A program made the translations under genes and the position numbers. From positions 1 to 15,547 of the forward strand of contig JBPCVQ010000394.1 in the NCBI GenBank assembly GCA_051010395.1: a stretch of DNA of 15,547 bases, in the 5' to 3' direction. The notes under the pieces are model-generated. The model did not search any database, was not told the origin of the DNA, and saw only the letters and a program-made list of their open reading frames with translations. Positions 6,980 to 14,427 of the stretch are shown here, in pieces. The first letter of the stretch is position 1, and each line of letters begins with the position of its first letter. Source of the stretch: JANQPX01 sp051010395 (GTDB lineage Bacteria > Pseudomonadota > Alphaproteobacteria > Geminicoccales > Geminicoccaceae).

Positions 6980-8136
6980 GCGCCAAGTGGCCTCAGGATC
7001 GAGCGGGTGACGATGTGGCGCTGGATCTCTGATGTGCCATCCCAGATCCGCTCAAGCCTGGAATCCCTCCAGAGCCTTTGCACCGGCAGGTCATCCATCA
7101 GCCCCATGCCGCCGAAGATCTGCACCGTATGATCGGCGGCGCGACCCAGCATTTCCGAGCAGTAGACTTTGACCATTGCGGCATCTGCATCGGTCATCGT
7201 CCCTGCGTCAGCCCTGTCGATCGCATCCTCGACCATCAGATCGGCCGCGCGCAGTTCCATCGCCATATCCGCGAGCTTGAAACCAGTTGCCTGAAACTGC
7301 CCGATAGGCTTTCCGAACTGCTTCCGGCTCACCGCCCAGTCGGTTGCCATGCCGAGCAGGCGTTCTGCCTTGCCACAGCAGGAAGCACCCACCCAGATGC
7401 GGCCCATGCCGAGCCATTTGTTGGACAGCTCCAGCCCCTTGCCCTCTTCGCCCAGGATCTGGTCCGGGCCGAGGCGGACGTCCGAGAAGCTGAGCCTGAA
7501 GGTGTGATAGCCGCGATAGCTCACGCATTTATTGCCGATCTCGATGTCGAAACCCTTTTCACCGACATCCACCAGGAACGCCGTGATGCGACGGCGCGGG
7601 CCGCTTGGTGTGTCATCGGTTCCGGTCGCGGCAAAAACGATGGCGAAATTGGGCATGACCGGCCCTGAGATGAAGTGTTTAGAGCCGTTCAGCACCCAAT
7701 CATCGCCGTCCCGTCGCGCTTGGCTCCCCATCGACATGATATCGGAGCCCGCCTCGGGCTCTGAGAGCGCGAACAGCTCGCGCTTGGCGCCGGAAACAGC
7801 AGGGAGGAGATAGCGTTCGATCTGATCACCCTCGCAGGCAAGCAGGATCTCCGTAGGCCTTGCAGCCCACGCATGAAGCGCGTGGCTGCTCTTGCCGTAT
7901 TCGCGCTCGATGATCTTCATGCAGCGATAGTCGAGCCCGCCGCCGCCGAAGCTTTCCGGAAGGTTGGCGGCGAACAGGCCCAGCTGCTTGGAGCGTGCTT
8001 CGATCTGGCGGCCGAGATCGATCGGTACTTCGCCTTCACGGTCCACCAGTTCCTCGTGGGGAAAAAGCTCCTCCTCCACGAAGCGCCTGGCCGTTTCCTG
8101 GAGCATCAGTTGCTCCTGACTTAGCTCAACCGCCAT
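6976..8136 (-). CDS. Acyl-CoA dehydrogenase
   Basis: A 386-residue FAD-dependent acyl-CoA dehydrogenase of normal length. Features: N-terminal helical domain, LSEPEAGSD at 124-132 and the middle beta domain with WVLNGSKHFISG (147-158), RKQFGKPIGQFQ (271-282), QIFGGMGLMDD (339-349), and the C-terminal RIWDGTSEIQRHI (363-375). In this last motif medium-chain enzymes have the catalytic Glu; here it is Asp366. GGAGG lies 5 bp before the ATG. It introduces a 2,3-double bond into an acyl-CoA and passes electrons to ETF. Coupled by ATGA overlap to the CoA ligase downstream and preceded by an 89-bp gap after the permease that carries a copy of the shared motif, so it probably has its own promoter. 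A crotonobetainyl-CoA-forming role is inferred from context only. Confidence 0.94.
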   Translation of the reverse strand: MAVELSQEQLMLQETARRFVEEELFPHEELVDREGEVPIDLGRQIEARSKQLGLFAANLPESFGGGGLDYRCMKIIEREYGKSSHALHAWAARPTEILLACEGDQIERYLLPAVSGAKRELFALSEPEAGSDIMSMGSQARRDGDDWVLNGSKHFISGPVMPNFAIVFAATGTDDTPSGPRRRITAFLVDVGEKGFDIEIGNKCVSYRGYHTFRLSFSDVRLGPDQILGEEGKGLELSNKWLGMGRIWVGASCCGKAERLLGMATDWAVSRKQFGKPIGQFQATGFKLADMAMELRAADLMVEDAIDRADAGTMTDADAAMVKVYCSEMLGRAADHTVQIFGGMGLMDDLPVQRLWRDSRLERIWDGTSEIQRHIVTRSILRPLGA

Positions 8137-8205
8137 TGTTTCCTCCGGGGTGGCGTGGCCACGTCATCTGGTACCTGCCGCCATAGTCAAGGTTGCCGGT
8201 ATGCA

Positions 8206-8222
8206 GCCAATTTTTCGACATG
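8206..8222 (-). promoter_or_regulatory. Shared upstream motif, copy 2 (acyl-CoA dehydrogenase)
   Basis: The plus-strand reading GCCAATTTTTCGACATG matches copy 3 (13287-13303) at 15 of 17 positions. It lies 70-86 bp upstream of the acyl-CoA dehydrogenase ATG, just after the permease stop. On the minus strand a -35-like TTGACT (rc of 8184-8189) begins 16 bp after the motif; no convincing -10 box was found. GCAGC/GCTGC arms (8203-8207, 8222-8226) flank it. Confidence 0.5.
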
Positions 8223-8225
8223 CTG

Positions 8226-9029
8226 CTAACCCTCAGCTTCCGCCTGCCCGCGTCGGGCAAGCCAGCTGGAGATCAGCATCGCCAGCAGGGTTATCGTCAC
8301 CAATACGACCGCGGCGGCGGCGACGGTTGGGTCGGTGTTTTCGCGAATGCCGTCCCACATGCGCCTCGGCAACGTGAAGATGCGGAACTTCGCGATGAAC
8401 AGCGCAACGACGATCTCGTCCCAGGAGAGGATGAAGGCGAAAACGGCGCCCGCGAGGATGCCCGGGCGGACCGAAGGGAGGATCACGCGTCGAAGGGTGG
8501 TGCTCAGCGATGCGCCGAGATTGCGGGATGCTTGTTCCAGGCGCACGTCGAAATTGGCGAGTGAGGCGGAGACGGTGATCAGCACCATCGGTGCCGCCAG
8601 GATCGCATGGGCAAGGATGATGCCGGCATAGGTGTCGAGGAGGCCGAGCTGGACCCAGGCGCGATAAAAGGTCATCGCGGAGATGATCGGCGGGATGATC
8701 AGTGGCAGCAGCAAAAGCCCGCGCAGCATCTCGCCGAGCTTCGAGGAAAGGCGCCAGAGACCGATCGCGCAGAGTGTGCCGAGCAGGGTGGCGATGGCTG
8801 TCGCCGACAGGGCGATCATCAGGCTTTGGAAAGCGCTGGACAGCCATTCATTGCTGGTGAAGAGGTTCGCATAATGGCGAAATGAAATTTCATCCGTGGG
8901 CATCGACAAAAAGCGCTTCGGCGTAAGCGACACGGGCAAGGCGACGAGCGCCGGCAGCACGAGAAAACCGAGCAGCAGCCAGGCGCTGAACGAGACCAGC
9001 TTTCGCCCGTTTCCGGACACTGCACTCAT
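8226..9029 (-). CDS. ABC transporter permease, PotC-like
   Basis: A 267-residue inner-membrane permease of the spermidine/putrescine (PotBC/CUT1-like) type. About six hydrophobic segments are visible, starting with WLLLGFLVLPALVALPVSL near 17-35. The cytoplasmic EAA loop reads QASRNLGASLSTTLRRVILP, which docks onto the ATPase. The ATG at 9029 overlaps the stop of the preceding permease as ATGA; a longer reading from 9137 would enter that gene and is rejected. Second membrane subunit of the importer and last gene of the BKACE-led operon. The substrate is not readable from permeases; the operon suggests a quaternary or polyamine-like compound. Confidence 0.92.
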   Translation of the reverse strand: MSAVSGNGRKLVSFSAWLLLGFLVLPALVALPVSLTPKRFLSMPTDEISFRHYANLFTSNEWLSSAFQSLMIALSATAIATLLGTLCAIGLWRLSSKLGEMLRGLLLLPLIIPPIISAMTFYRAWVQLGLLDTYAGIILAHAILAAPMVLITVSASLANFDVRLEQASRNLGASLSTTLRRVILPSVRPGILAGAVFAFILSWDEIVVALFIAKFRIFTLPRRMWDGIRENTDPTVAAAAVVLVTITLLAMLISSWLARRGQAEAEG

Positions 9030-9874
9030 GCCCGGGCTCCGAAAAGTTCGGATAACTTCATGAAACGGGAGAGAATGAAGAGGAGGACGAACACGCCGAT
9101 CAGAAGAAGGGTCGCCAGCATCGCCGCCATGCCCCATTTGAGCGTGACCAGCATCTGGACGCTCACATATTCGGCGATCATCAGCACCTTGCCGCCGCCG
9201 AGAATGGCGGGGGTCACGTAGAAGCCGAGCGAGATGATGAAGACCAGGAGGCTGGCTGCGACGATGCCTGGAATGGTCATCGGCAGATAGATGCGAGCGA
9301 AGGTGTAAAGCGGTCCGGCCCCAAGGCTTCTGGAGGCATTCATGATCCTGATATCGATGCCCTGCATGTTGGCCAGAAGCGGCAGCACGGCATACGGGAT
9401 CATGTAGTGGATCATGCCGATCAGGACACCCACCTCATTGCGCACGAACGCGACCGGCTCGGCAACCAGGCCGGTATCGATCAGGAACGTGTTCACGATG
9501 CCGTTTCGCCCGAGCAGGATGAGCCAGGCGAACGCTCGCACCAGGACGGAGATCCAAAAGGACAGGAGCACCAGCGTCAGCATCCAGCTCCGCCGATGCG
9601 GCGGCGCATGGACGATCGCATAGGCGATCAGGTAGCCGGCGAGAACGCTTGCGATCGTGGTGATCGTGCAGATTCTGACCGTGGTCCAGATCAGCTTTGC
9701 AAGGCCGGGATTGCCGACAAGTTCTGCATAATTGCCGAGCCCTGGTTCGGGCTCGCTGATGCTAAGCCAGAGGATGTTCAGGACCGGCCAGCCATAAAGC
9801 AAGGTGACGAGCGCCACCATGGGCGCCACCAGCAGCCAATAGCCCTTGGCCTGTCTGCTGGAGAGCATGGTCAT
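9026..9874 (-). CDS. ABC transporter permease, PotB-like
   Basis: A 282-residue inner-membrane permease, first of a PotB/PotC-type pair. Hydrophobic segments run from YWLLVAPMVALVTLLYGWP (12-30) to LLIGVFVLLFIL near the end, about six in all. The EAA loop is ASRSLGAGPLYTFARIYLP. The start is the ATG at 9874, with a second ATG two codons on; no strong ribosome binding site precedes either. Separated from the binding protein by 127 bp that can form small hairpins, and overlapping the next permease by 4 bp. Confidence 0.92.
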   Translation of the reverse strand: MTMLSSRQAKGYWLLVAPMVALVTLLYGWPVLNILWLSISEPEPGLGNYAELVGNPGLAKLIWTTVRICTITTIASVLAGYLIAYAIVHAPPHRRSWMLTLVLLSFWISVLVRAFAWLILLGRNGIVNTFLIDTGLVAEPVAFVRNEVGVLIGMIHYMIPYAVLPLLANMQGIDIRIMNASRSLGAGPLYTFARIYLPMTIPGIVAASLLVFIISLGFYVTPAILGGGKVLMIAEYVSVQMLVTLKWGMAAMLATLLLIGVFVLLFILSRFMKLSELFGARA

Positions 9875-9929
9875 GGTTCAGCGGTGCCCGTCATGTGGCG
9901 GCATGTCCTCATCAGATGATTCCCACCAA

Positions 9930-10002
9930 CGGCCTGGAAAGCTGGCCGCACACCACCGATCCTGGTTCTGGCCGAGTGAATCAAATGATGTGGCCATGCC
10001 AC
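9930..10002 (-). other. Small hairpins between binding protein and permease
   Basis: Two small hairpins lie in the 127-bp gap. CGGCC (9930-9934) pairs with GGCCG (9944-9948). GTGGC (9990-9994) pairs with GCCAC (9998-10002) over a three-base loop right at the binding-protein stop. Neither has a T-run. They could protect the upstream message 3' end and raise binding protein over permease, as seen in other ABC operons; this is inference. Confidence 0.25.
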
Positions 10003-11111
10003 TAGCCGATGGCTTCGAGGTATTTGTTGACGGCGTCGCCGCCATTGTCGGCCCACCAGATCGGATCGTTCAGGAGGACCCGCGACAGGTTTTCCTCCGA
10101 TGTGACGGCGAAACGCTTCAGCTCATCGGGGATCTTGGCGAAGGCTTCGGGGTTGCTGGGCGTCATGCCGTGGCACTGCATGAGGGCGATCTGACGGCCG
10201 GGATCTTGGCAGGACGCGATGAATTTCATAACATTCTCGACGCCCGCCGGATTGCCCTTGGGCACGAGATAGGCGCCGGGCATGGCGATGGCCTCGTTCA
10301 TGTTGAGTTTGTAGCGGCCGTCGGTATCGGCTTCGACGATCTTCGCGCGGTTGAGCCAGACCATCCCCATTGAGACCTCGCCATTGACGATCATCTGCTG
10401 CGCCTCGGCGCCCGAGCCCCAATAGAAGCTGTCGTCTTTGATCGAGGTGATCTTGGCGAGCGCCCGATCGAGATCGCAGGGATAGACGTTCTCCTTGGCA
10501 ACACCATCGGCCATCAACGCCGCCTCGATCGCGCCGTTTCCCCATTTGTAGAGGGAGCGCTTGCCCGGAAATTTCTGGGTGTCGAAGAAATCGGCCCAGG
10601 TGGTCGGTGGGTTCTCCCCGAAGGCCTCGGTGTCGTACATGAAGGCATAGCCGTAGAAGACGATCGAGACGCCGTGCTCCCAGGCAAAACCGTCGAGCAC
10701 TTTGGCTTTGTCGACGATCGAATAGTCGATGGGTTCGAGATGGCCGGACCTGCCGAGTGCTATGCCGTCGAAGGCGTCGCCATCGGCGACATCGGCGGTA
10801 ATGTTGCCGCTGTCGACCATCTCCTTGATCTTGCCCTGCAATGGGCCGGAGGTGTCGATGCGAAAGCCGAGACCCGTATCCTTTGAAAACGGATCGCCGA
10901 AGCTCTCGGTATGGCAGGCGACCGCATCACCGCCCCAGTTCCAAAGAATGATCTCATCAGCCGCCGCTTCGGCATCGCCGATCGACACGGCGTAGGGCGC
11001 AACGCCGGCAATAGCGCACAGCCCAAGGAACGCGCGTCGGTCGAGCCGGCCGGCCTTGAAATCGCGAGCGGCGTCGGTGGCCAGCTCTTTCATGAACGTC
11101 TTGTCCTGCAT
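10002..11111 (-). CDS. ABC transporter substrate-binding protein (PotD-like), Tat-exported
   Basis: A 369-residue periplasmic binding protein of the spermidine/putrescine class. The N-terminus carries a twin-arginine signal: RLDRRAFLGLCAIAG at 22-36, hydrophobic core to about 43, likely cleavage after AEA near 49. The mature part begins ADEIILWNWGG, and PTTWADFFDTQKFPGKRSL and NGEVSMGMVW-type blocks are typical. It is rich in Trp at likely pocket positions (LWNWGG, FYWGSGAE, MVWLNRA, PIWWADNG), which would suit a cation-pi cage for a quaternary amine; that reading is inference. The ATG at 11111 has AAAAGGGAGA (rc of 11119-11128) about 8 bp upstream; the longer reading from 11219 would overlap the ATPase gene. 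Third gene of the importer operon. Confidence 0.92.
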   Translation of the reverse strand: MQDKTFMKELATDAARDFKAGRLDRRAFLGLCAIAGVAPYAVSIGDAEAAADEIILWNWGGDAVACHTESFGDPFSKDTGLGFRIDTSGPLQGKIKEMVDSGNITADVADGDAFDGIALGRSGHLEPIDYSIVDKAKVLDGFAWEHGVSIVFYGYAFMYDTEAFGENPPTTWADFFDTQKFPGKRSLYKWGNGAIEAALMADGVAKENVYPCDLDRALAKITSIKDDSFYWGSGAEAQQMIVNGEVSMGMVWLNRAKIVEADTDGRYKLNMNEAIAMPGAYLVPKGNPAGVENVMKFIASCQDPGRQIALMQCHGMTPSNPEAFAKIPDELKRFAVTSEENLSRVLLNDPIWWADNGGDAVNKYLEAIG

Positions 11112-11167
11112 ATCAATGTCTCCCTTTTCTTGAGGTTGGTTTTTTCGGCCCCGCTTCTTGAACAGCG

Positions 11168-12331
11168 TCACCTCTGGTTCTCGGGGCGTGTTACGATGAC
11201 CGCCGCATCGTCCAGCCAATGCAGCCAGACCGTCTGTTCGATTTCGAAGCTATCCTCCCGACGCCAGGCTGGGATCTGCACGGTCAGTTGGCCGAGAGCG
11301 CCGGCATCGGCGGTGATTTCGAGCATAGCGCCGAAATAGGTCAGCCTTTTGATGCGGCTCTCAACGACATTGGCCACAGTGGCACCCTTGGGCGATGTCG
11401 CGATCTCGATCTTTTCGGGCCTGAGCGCGAGTTCGATAGCGTCCCCCGGAGCTGGTGCGTCGGCAGGCGCTTTCTGAGCTAATCGATGCTCAGCGGCTCT
11501 GCAGGTCAGCGTGCTGCTGCTCGCAGCTTCGACCGTCGCTTTGATGAAATTGCTCTTGCCGAGGAAATCGGCGGCGAACACCGTTTTCGGGCGTTCATAG
11601 AGTTCTGATGGCGTTCCGATCTGAACGATGCGCCCCAGATTCATGATCACGACACGATCCGACATGGAGAGCGCTTCTTCCTGATCATGGGTGACATAGA
11701 CGAAGGTCGTGCCGAGGCGGCGATGGATGTCTTTCAGCTGTTCCTGCACATCGCCGCGAAGCTTCTTGTCGAGAGCGCCCAGAGGTTCGTCCAACAATAG
11801 AACCTCGGGTCCAAAACTCAGCGCCCGCGCCAGAGCGACCCGCTGCTGCTGCCCGCCGGAAAGCTGGCGTGGATAGCGGCCGGCAAAGGGCTCCAGCTGT
11901 ACCAGCTCAAGCATCTTATCGACCCGCCGATCGATGTCCGTCCGCACCTTGCCGCGCACCTCGAGCGGATAGGCGACATTGCCCCTGACCGTCATGTGGG
12001 GAAACAGTGCATAGCCCTGAAAGACCATACCGAAATTGCGCTTCTCGGGCGCCAGATCCGAGATCATCCTGCCATCCAGCCCGATGTTGCCCCTGGAAGG
12101 ATCGAGAAAGCCGGCGATCATCATCAAGAGCGTGGTCTTGCCCGAGCCTGATGGGCCAAGCAGGGTCAGAAATTCGCCACGGCGGACCTCAAGATCGACA
12201 TTGTCGACGGCAGCAAAACTGCCAAACATCTTCGAGAGGCCGGAAAGCCGGAGGCCGGCTCCCCTTGAGGATGCGGCCTCTTTCGCCTGCATTGGCATTG
12301 TCGTCGGATCTCTGGCTGCTGAAAGGCCCAT
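11168..12331 (-). CDS. ABC transporter ATP-binding protein (PotA-like)
   Basis: A 387-residue ATPase of the PotA/MalK type. Walker A GPSGSGKTT at 59-67, Q-loop Gln105 in VFQGYALFPH, signature LSGGQQQR at 157-164, Walker B VLLLDEP at 177-183, D-loop ALD at 186-188, switch His215. A TOBE domain spans about 295-385 (ALRPEKIEI at 302-310), as expected for importers of this class. It drives uptake with the two permeases and the binding protein downstream. The start is not certain: the ATG at 12331 lies 12 bp after the BKACE stop with a GGGGAGG about 16 bp upstream; Met12 (12298) is an alternative, since the fold starts near residue 25. Confidence 0.93.
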   Translation of the reverse strand: MGLSAARDPTTMPMQAKEAASSRGAGLRLSGLSKMFGSFAAVDNVDLEVRRGEFLTLLGPSGSGKTTLLMMIAGFLDPSRGNIGLDGRMISDLAPEKRNFGMVFQGYALFPHMTVRGNVAYPLEVRGKVRTDIDRRVDKMLELVQLEPFAGRYPRQLSGGQQQRVALARALSFGPEVLLLDEPLGALDKKLRGDVQEQLKDIHRRLGTTFVYVTHDQEEALSMSDRVVIMNLGRIVQIGTPSELYERPKTVFAADFLGKSNFIKATVEAASSSTLTCRAAEHRLAQKAPADAPAPGDAIELALRPEKIEIATSPKGATVANVVESRIKRLTYFGAMLEITADAGALGQLTVQIPAWRREDSFEIEQTVWLHWLDDAAVIVTRPENQR

Positions 12332-12343
12332 AAGTTTGCTCGC

Positions 12344-13228
12344 TCAGCCTCCCCTGAGCTTCAGCTTTGTACGCGCTTCGCTCGGCGATAGGACGCGAGC
12401 GCCCATCGCTTCGATGATGCCGACGACGCGCTCCACCAGCTGGGCGTTGGTCGCGAGCACGCCTCGGTCCAGATAGAGATTGTCCTCAAGGCCGACACGG
12501 ACATTGCCGCCCATCACCACGGCGGCGGCGGCCATCGGCATCTGCATGCGGGAGATGCCGAAGCCAGCCCAGTTGGCGTCCGCAGGTAGTTCGTCCTTCA
12601 TCACTTTCATGACATCGACGCTCTGATCCGCCCCCCAGGGAATGCCGAGGCAGATCTGGAACATAGGCGGCTCGGCAATCAGCCCCTCGGCGATCATCTG
12701 CTTGGCGAAGCGGATATGGCCAAGCTCGAACACCTCCAGCTCCGGCTTCACGCCCCAGGCCTTGGTCAGTTCCGCCATCTTGCGAAGATAGGGCGGCGTC
12801 GAGATATAGATCTCATTGCCGTTGCCGAAATTCAGCGTGCCGCAATCGAGACTGCAGATTTCGGGTAGGAGGCTTTCGACATGAGCAAGTCGCTCCTCCG
12901 GCCGGATCATGTCCGTGCCGGGTCCGGGCATCGCTGGGTCGTTCTCACCGACCACCCAATCGCCGCCCATACCTGCGGTAAGGTTGATCACAACATCGGT
13001 GTCAGAGGAGTGAACCCTGTCGACGACTTCCTTGAAGAGCAGGGGATCGCGGGACGCCTTGCCAGTCTCGGGATCGCGTACGTGAATATGGGCAATCGCA
13101 GCACCGGCCTTGGCTGCATCGATGGCTGCATCGGCAATGTCTTTCGGTGTCACCGGTACGCCAGCATGCCGATCCACCGTATCGCCAGCACCGGTCACAG
13201 CACAGGTGACGATCACCTCATTGTTCAC
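12344..13228 (-). CDS. BKACE family enzyme, probable 3-dehydrocarnitine cleavage enzyme
   Basis: A 294-residue beta-keto acid cleavage enzyme (DUF849, Kce-like TIM barrel). Metal ligands are His47 and His49 in AHIHVRD and Glu248 in VRVGLEDN; ELGHI at 168-172 and CLGIPWGA at 193-200 also match. The family joins a beta-keto acid with acetyl-CoA to give acetoacetate and a new acyl-CoA. Close resemblance to what I know of CdhB-type dehydrocarnitine enzymes (CAVTGAGDT start, NLTAGMGGD, LYLDRGVLATNAQLVERVV) suggests betainyl-CoA plus acetoacetate as products. Kce's amine-contacting Glu14 aligns with Gly15 here. A GTG start at 13228 is chosen because AGGGAGAGG sits just before it; the ATG at 13264 has no such site. 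First gene of the importer operon and divergent from a GlxA-type regulator. Confidence 0.92.
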   Translation of the reverse strand: MNNEVIVTCAVTGAGDTVDRHAGVPVTPKDIADAAIDAAKAGAAIAHIHVRDPETGKASRDPLLFKEVVDRVHSSDTDVVINLTAGMGGDWVVGENDPAMPGPGTDMIRPEERLAHVESLLPEICSLDCGTLNFGNGNEIYISTPPYLRKMAELTKAWGVKPELEVFELGHIRFAKQMIAEGLIAEPPMFQICLGIPWGADQSVDVMKVMKDELPADANWAGFGISRMQMPMAAAAVVMGGNVRVGLEDNLYLDRGVLATNAQLVERVVGIIEAMGARVLSPSEARTKLKLRGG

Positions 13229-13232
13229 ACCG

Positions 13233-13241
13233 CCTCTCCCT
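13233..13241 (-). promoter_or_regulatory. Ribosome binding site deciding the BKACE start
   Basis: The minus strand reads AGGGAGAGG, followed four bases later by the GTG at 13228. This supports the GTG start over the upstream ATG at 13264, which would place this site inside the coding region. Confidence 0.6.
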
Positions 13242-13286
13242 GGAACGGATTGACAGCCAATCATTGCGCGTTCGTTGGTCAGAATT

Positions 13287-13303
13287 GCGAATTTTTCGTC
13301 ATG
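13287..13303 (-). promoter_or_regulatory. Shared upstream motif, copy 3 (BKACE/regulator region)
   Basis: The plus-strand reading is GCGAATTTTTCGTCATG. It lies 59-75 bp upstream of the BKACE GTG and 87-103 bp upstream of the regulator ATG, in the 161-bp divergent promoter region. Matches copy 2 at 15 of 17 positions and copy 1 exactly over the first 11. It is followed by the T-rich tract TGTTTTTTTATTTT, a likely AT-rich promoter element. Good candidate for the binding site of the adjacent regulator. Confidence 0.55.
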
Positions 13304-13389
13304 TTTTTTTATTTTCCGACGTGCCTGCTCCGTGCCAAGATGACCGACCGTATTTCCTGCCCCTCCGTTTCGGTGATGGTATTGCCTCC

Positions 13390-14427
13390 ATGAGCAATCA
13401 TCAGACCCATGTGAGCTTCATTCTCATTCCGCGGTTCAACATGCTGACCTTGACGGCGACATTGGAGCCAATGCGGATCGCCAACTATCTGTCGATGACG
13501 AACCCTTATCGCTGGGATTTTCGTTCGGCCGAGCCCGGACGCGTGCAGGCCAGTAACGGCCTTGATGTTGCCTGCCTGCCCCTTGATGAGCCTGGTGATG
13601 GCCGGCCCGACATCGCCGTTGTCTGCGGAAGCTGGGGGGCGGAGCATTATCGGAGCCTGGCGCTTTTCAGTTGGCTTCGCCGGATGGAGCGCCATGGTAC
13701 CCGGATGATCTCGGTCGAGCTCGGACTTTATGCCCTGGCTCACGCCGGCTTGTTGAGTGGTTGTCAGGCGACGACGCATTGGTCATGGAGGCCGGGCTTT
13801 GCAGAGCAGTTTCCGGACATCGACGTCTGCGAGCAGCTTTATACGATCGATCGCAAACTGATGACCTGCGCCGGCGGCACGGCGGGCGTCGATCTGATGC
13901 TCTATCTGGTCGCTGACGATCATGGCGAACAACTCGCCACCGAAGTCGCCAATCAGATCCTCCATTACCCGAGACGACCGCCTGAAGGGGCTCAAAGGTT
14001 CGTCGCAAGCGGTCTTGACGGTGATATCCACCCCGATGTCCGGGCCGCGATGTCGTTGCTCGAATCCTGTATCGAAGAACCGATCTCGGTACCCGAACTC
14101 TGTCTGCGGCTTGGCGTATCGCAGCGCCAACTCGAGCGCCTGTTTCGGCGCAGCACCGGATGCACGATCGTGCAGTTCAGCAAGCTCTTGCGTCTGCAAT
14201 ACGCCCGTGTCCTTCTGACCAGTACGCGCATGACGATCCGCGAAGTCTCGGCAGCCTGCGGCTTCAACTCGATGTCATATTTTTCGCTGTCATTCCAGAA
14301 AGTCTTCGATAAAAAGCCGAGTGAATACCGCCAAGCCTGGCCGGAAAACGAGCCTGCCCCCTCCTGGCCCGGCACGGTCTATGCGTTCATCCAGAGCTCG
14401 GCGAGCGGGCAAAAGCGGCAGCTTTGA
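13390..14427 (+). CDS. GlxA/CdhR-type AraC-family transcriptional regulator
   Basis: A 345-residue regulator. Residues 8-195 form a DJ-1/PfpI-like ligand domain: VSFILIPRFN at 8-17, ISVELGLYALAHAGLLSG at 107-124, ATTHW at 127-131, CAGGTAGVDLML at 160-171. Residues about 217-315 are an AraC double helix-turn-helix with PELCLRLGVSQRQLERLF (235-252) and IREVSAACGFNSMSYFSLSF (283-302). This architecture is shared by CdhR, GbdR and ArgR, which activate carnitine, betaine and arginine catabolism on sensing the substrate. The Cys usual in the ICTG-type turn is replaced by Glu110. The ATG at 13390 gives the family length; the longer frame from 13264 has no family match. Divergent from BKACE. Its last 41 bp overlap the opposing dehydrogenase gene. 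Confidence 0.92.
   Translation: MSNHQTHVSFILIPRFNMLTLTATLEPMRIANYLSMTNPYRWDFRSAEPGRVQASNGLDVACLPLDEPGDGRPDIAVVCGSWGAEHYRSLALFSWLRRMERHGTRMISVELGLYALAHAGLLSGCQATTHWSWRPGFAEQFPDIDVCEQLYTIDRKLMTCAGGTAGVDLMLYLVADDHGEQLATEVANQILHYPRRPPEGAQRFVASGLDGDIHPDVRAAMSLLESCIEEPISVPELCLRLGVSQRQLERLFRRSTGCTIVQFSKLLRLQYARVLLTSTRMTIREVSAACGFNSMSYFSLSFQKVFDKKPSEYRQAWPENEPAPSWPGTVYAFIQSSASGQKRQL

Noticed and set aside
8154..8163. 10-bp palindrome CGTGGCCACG upstream of the acyl-CoA dehydrogenase.
   Set aside because: Short, GC-rich and very close to the ribosome binding site; expected by chance in DNA of this composition.
13264..13389. Longer N-terminus for the regulator (start at 13264).
   Set aside because: The added residues match nothing in the family, cover the divergent promoter and motif copy 3, and the ATG at 13390 gives the normal domain start.
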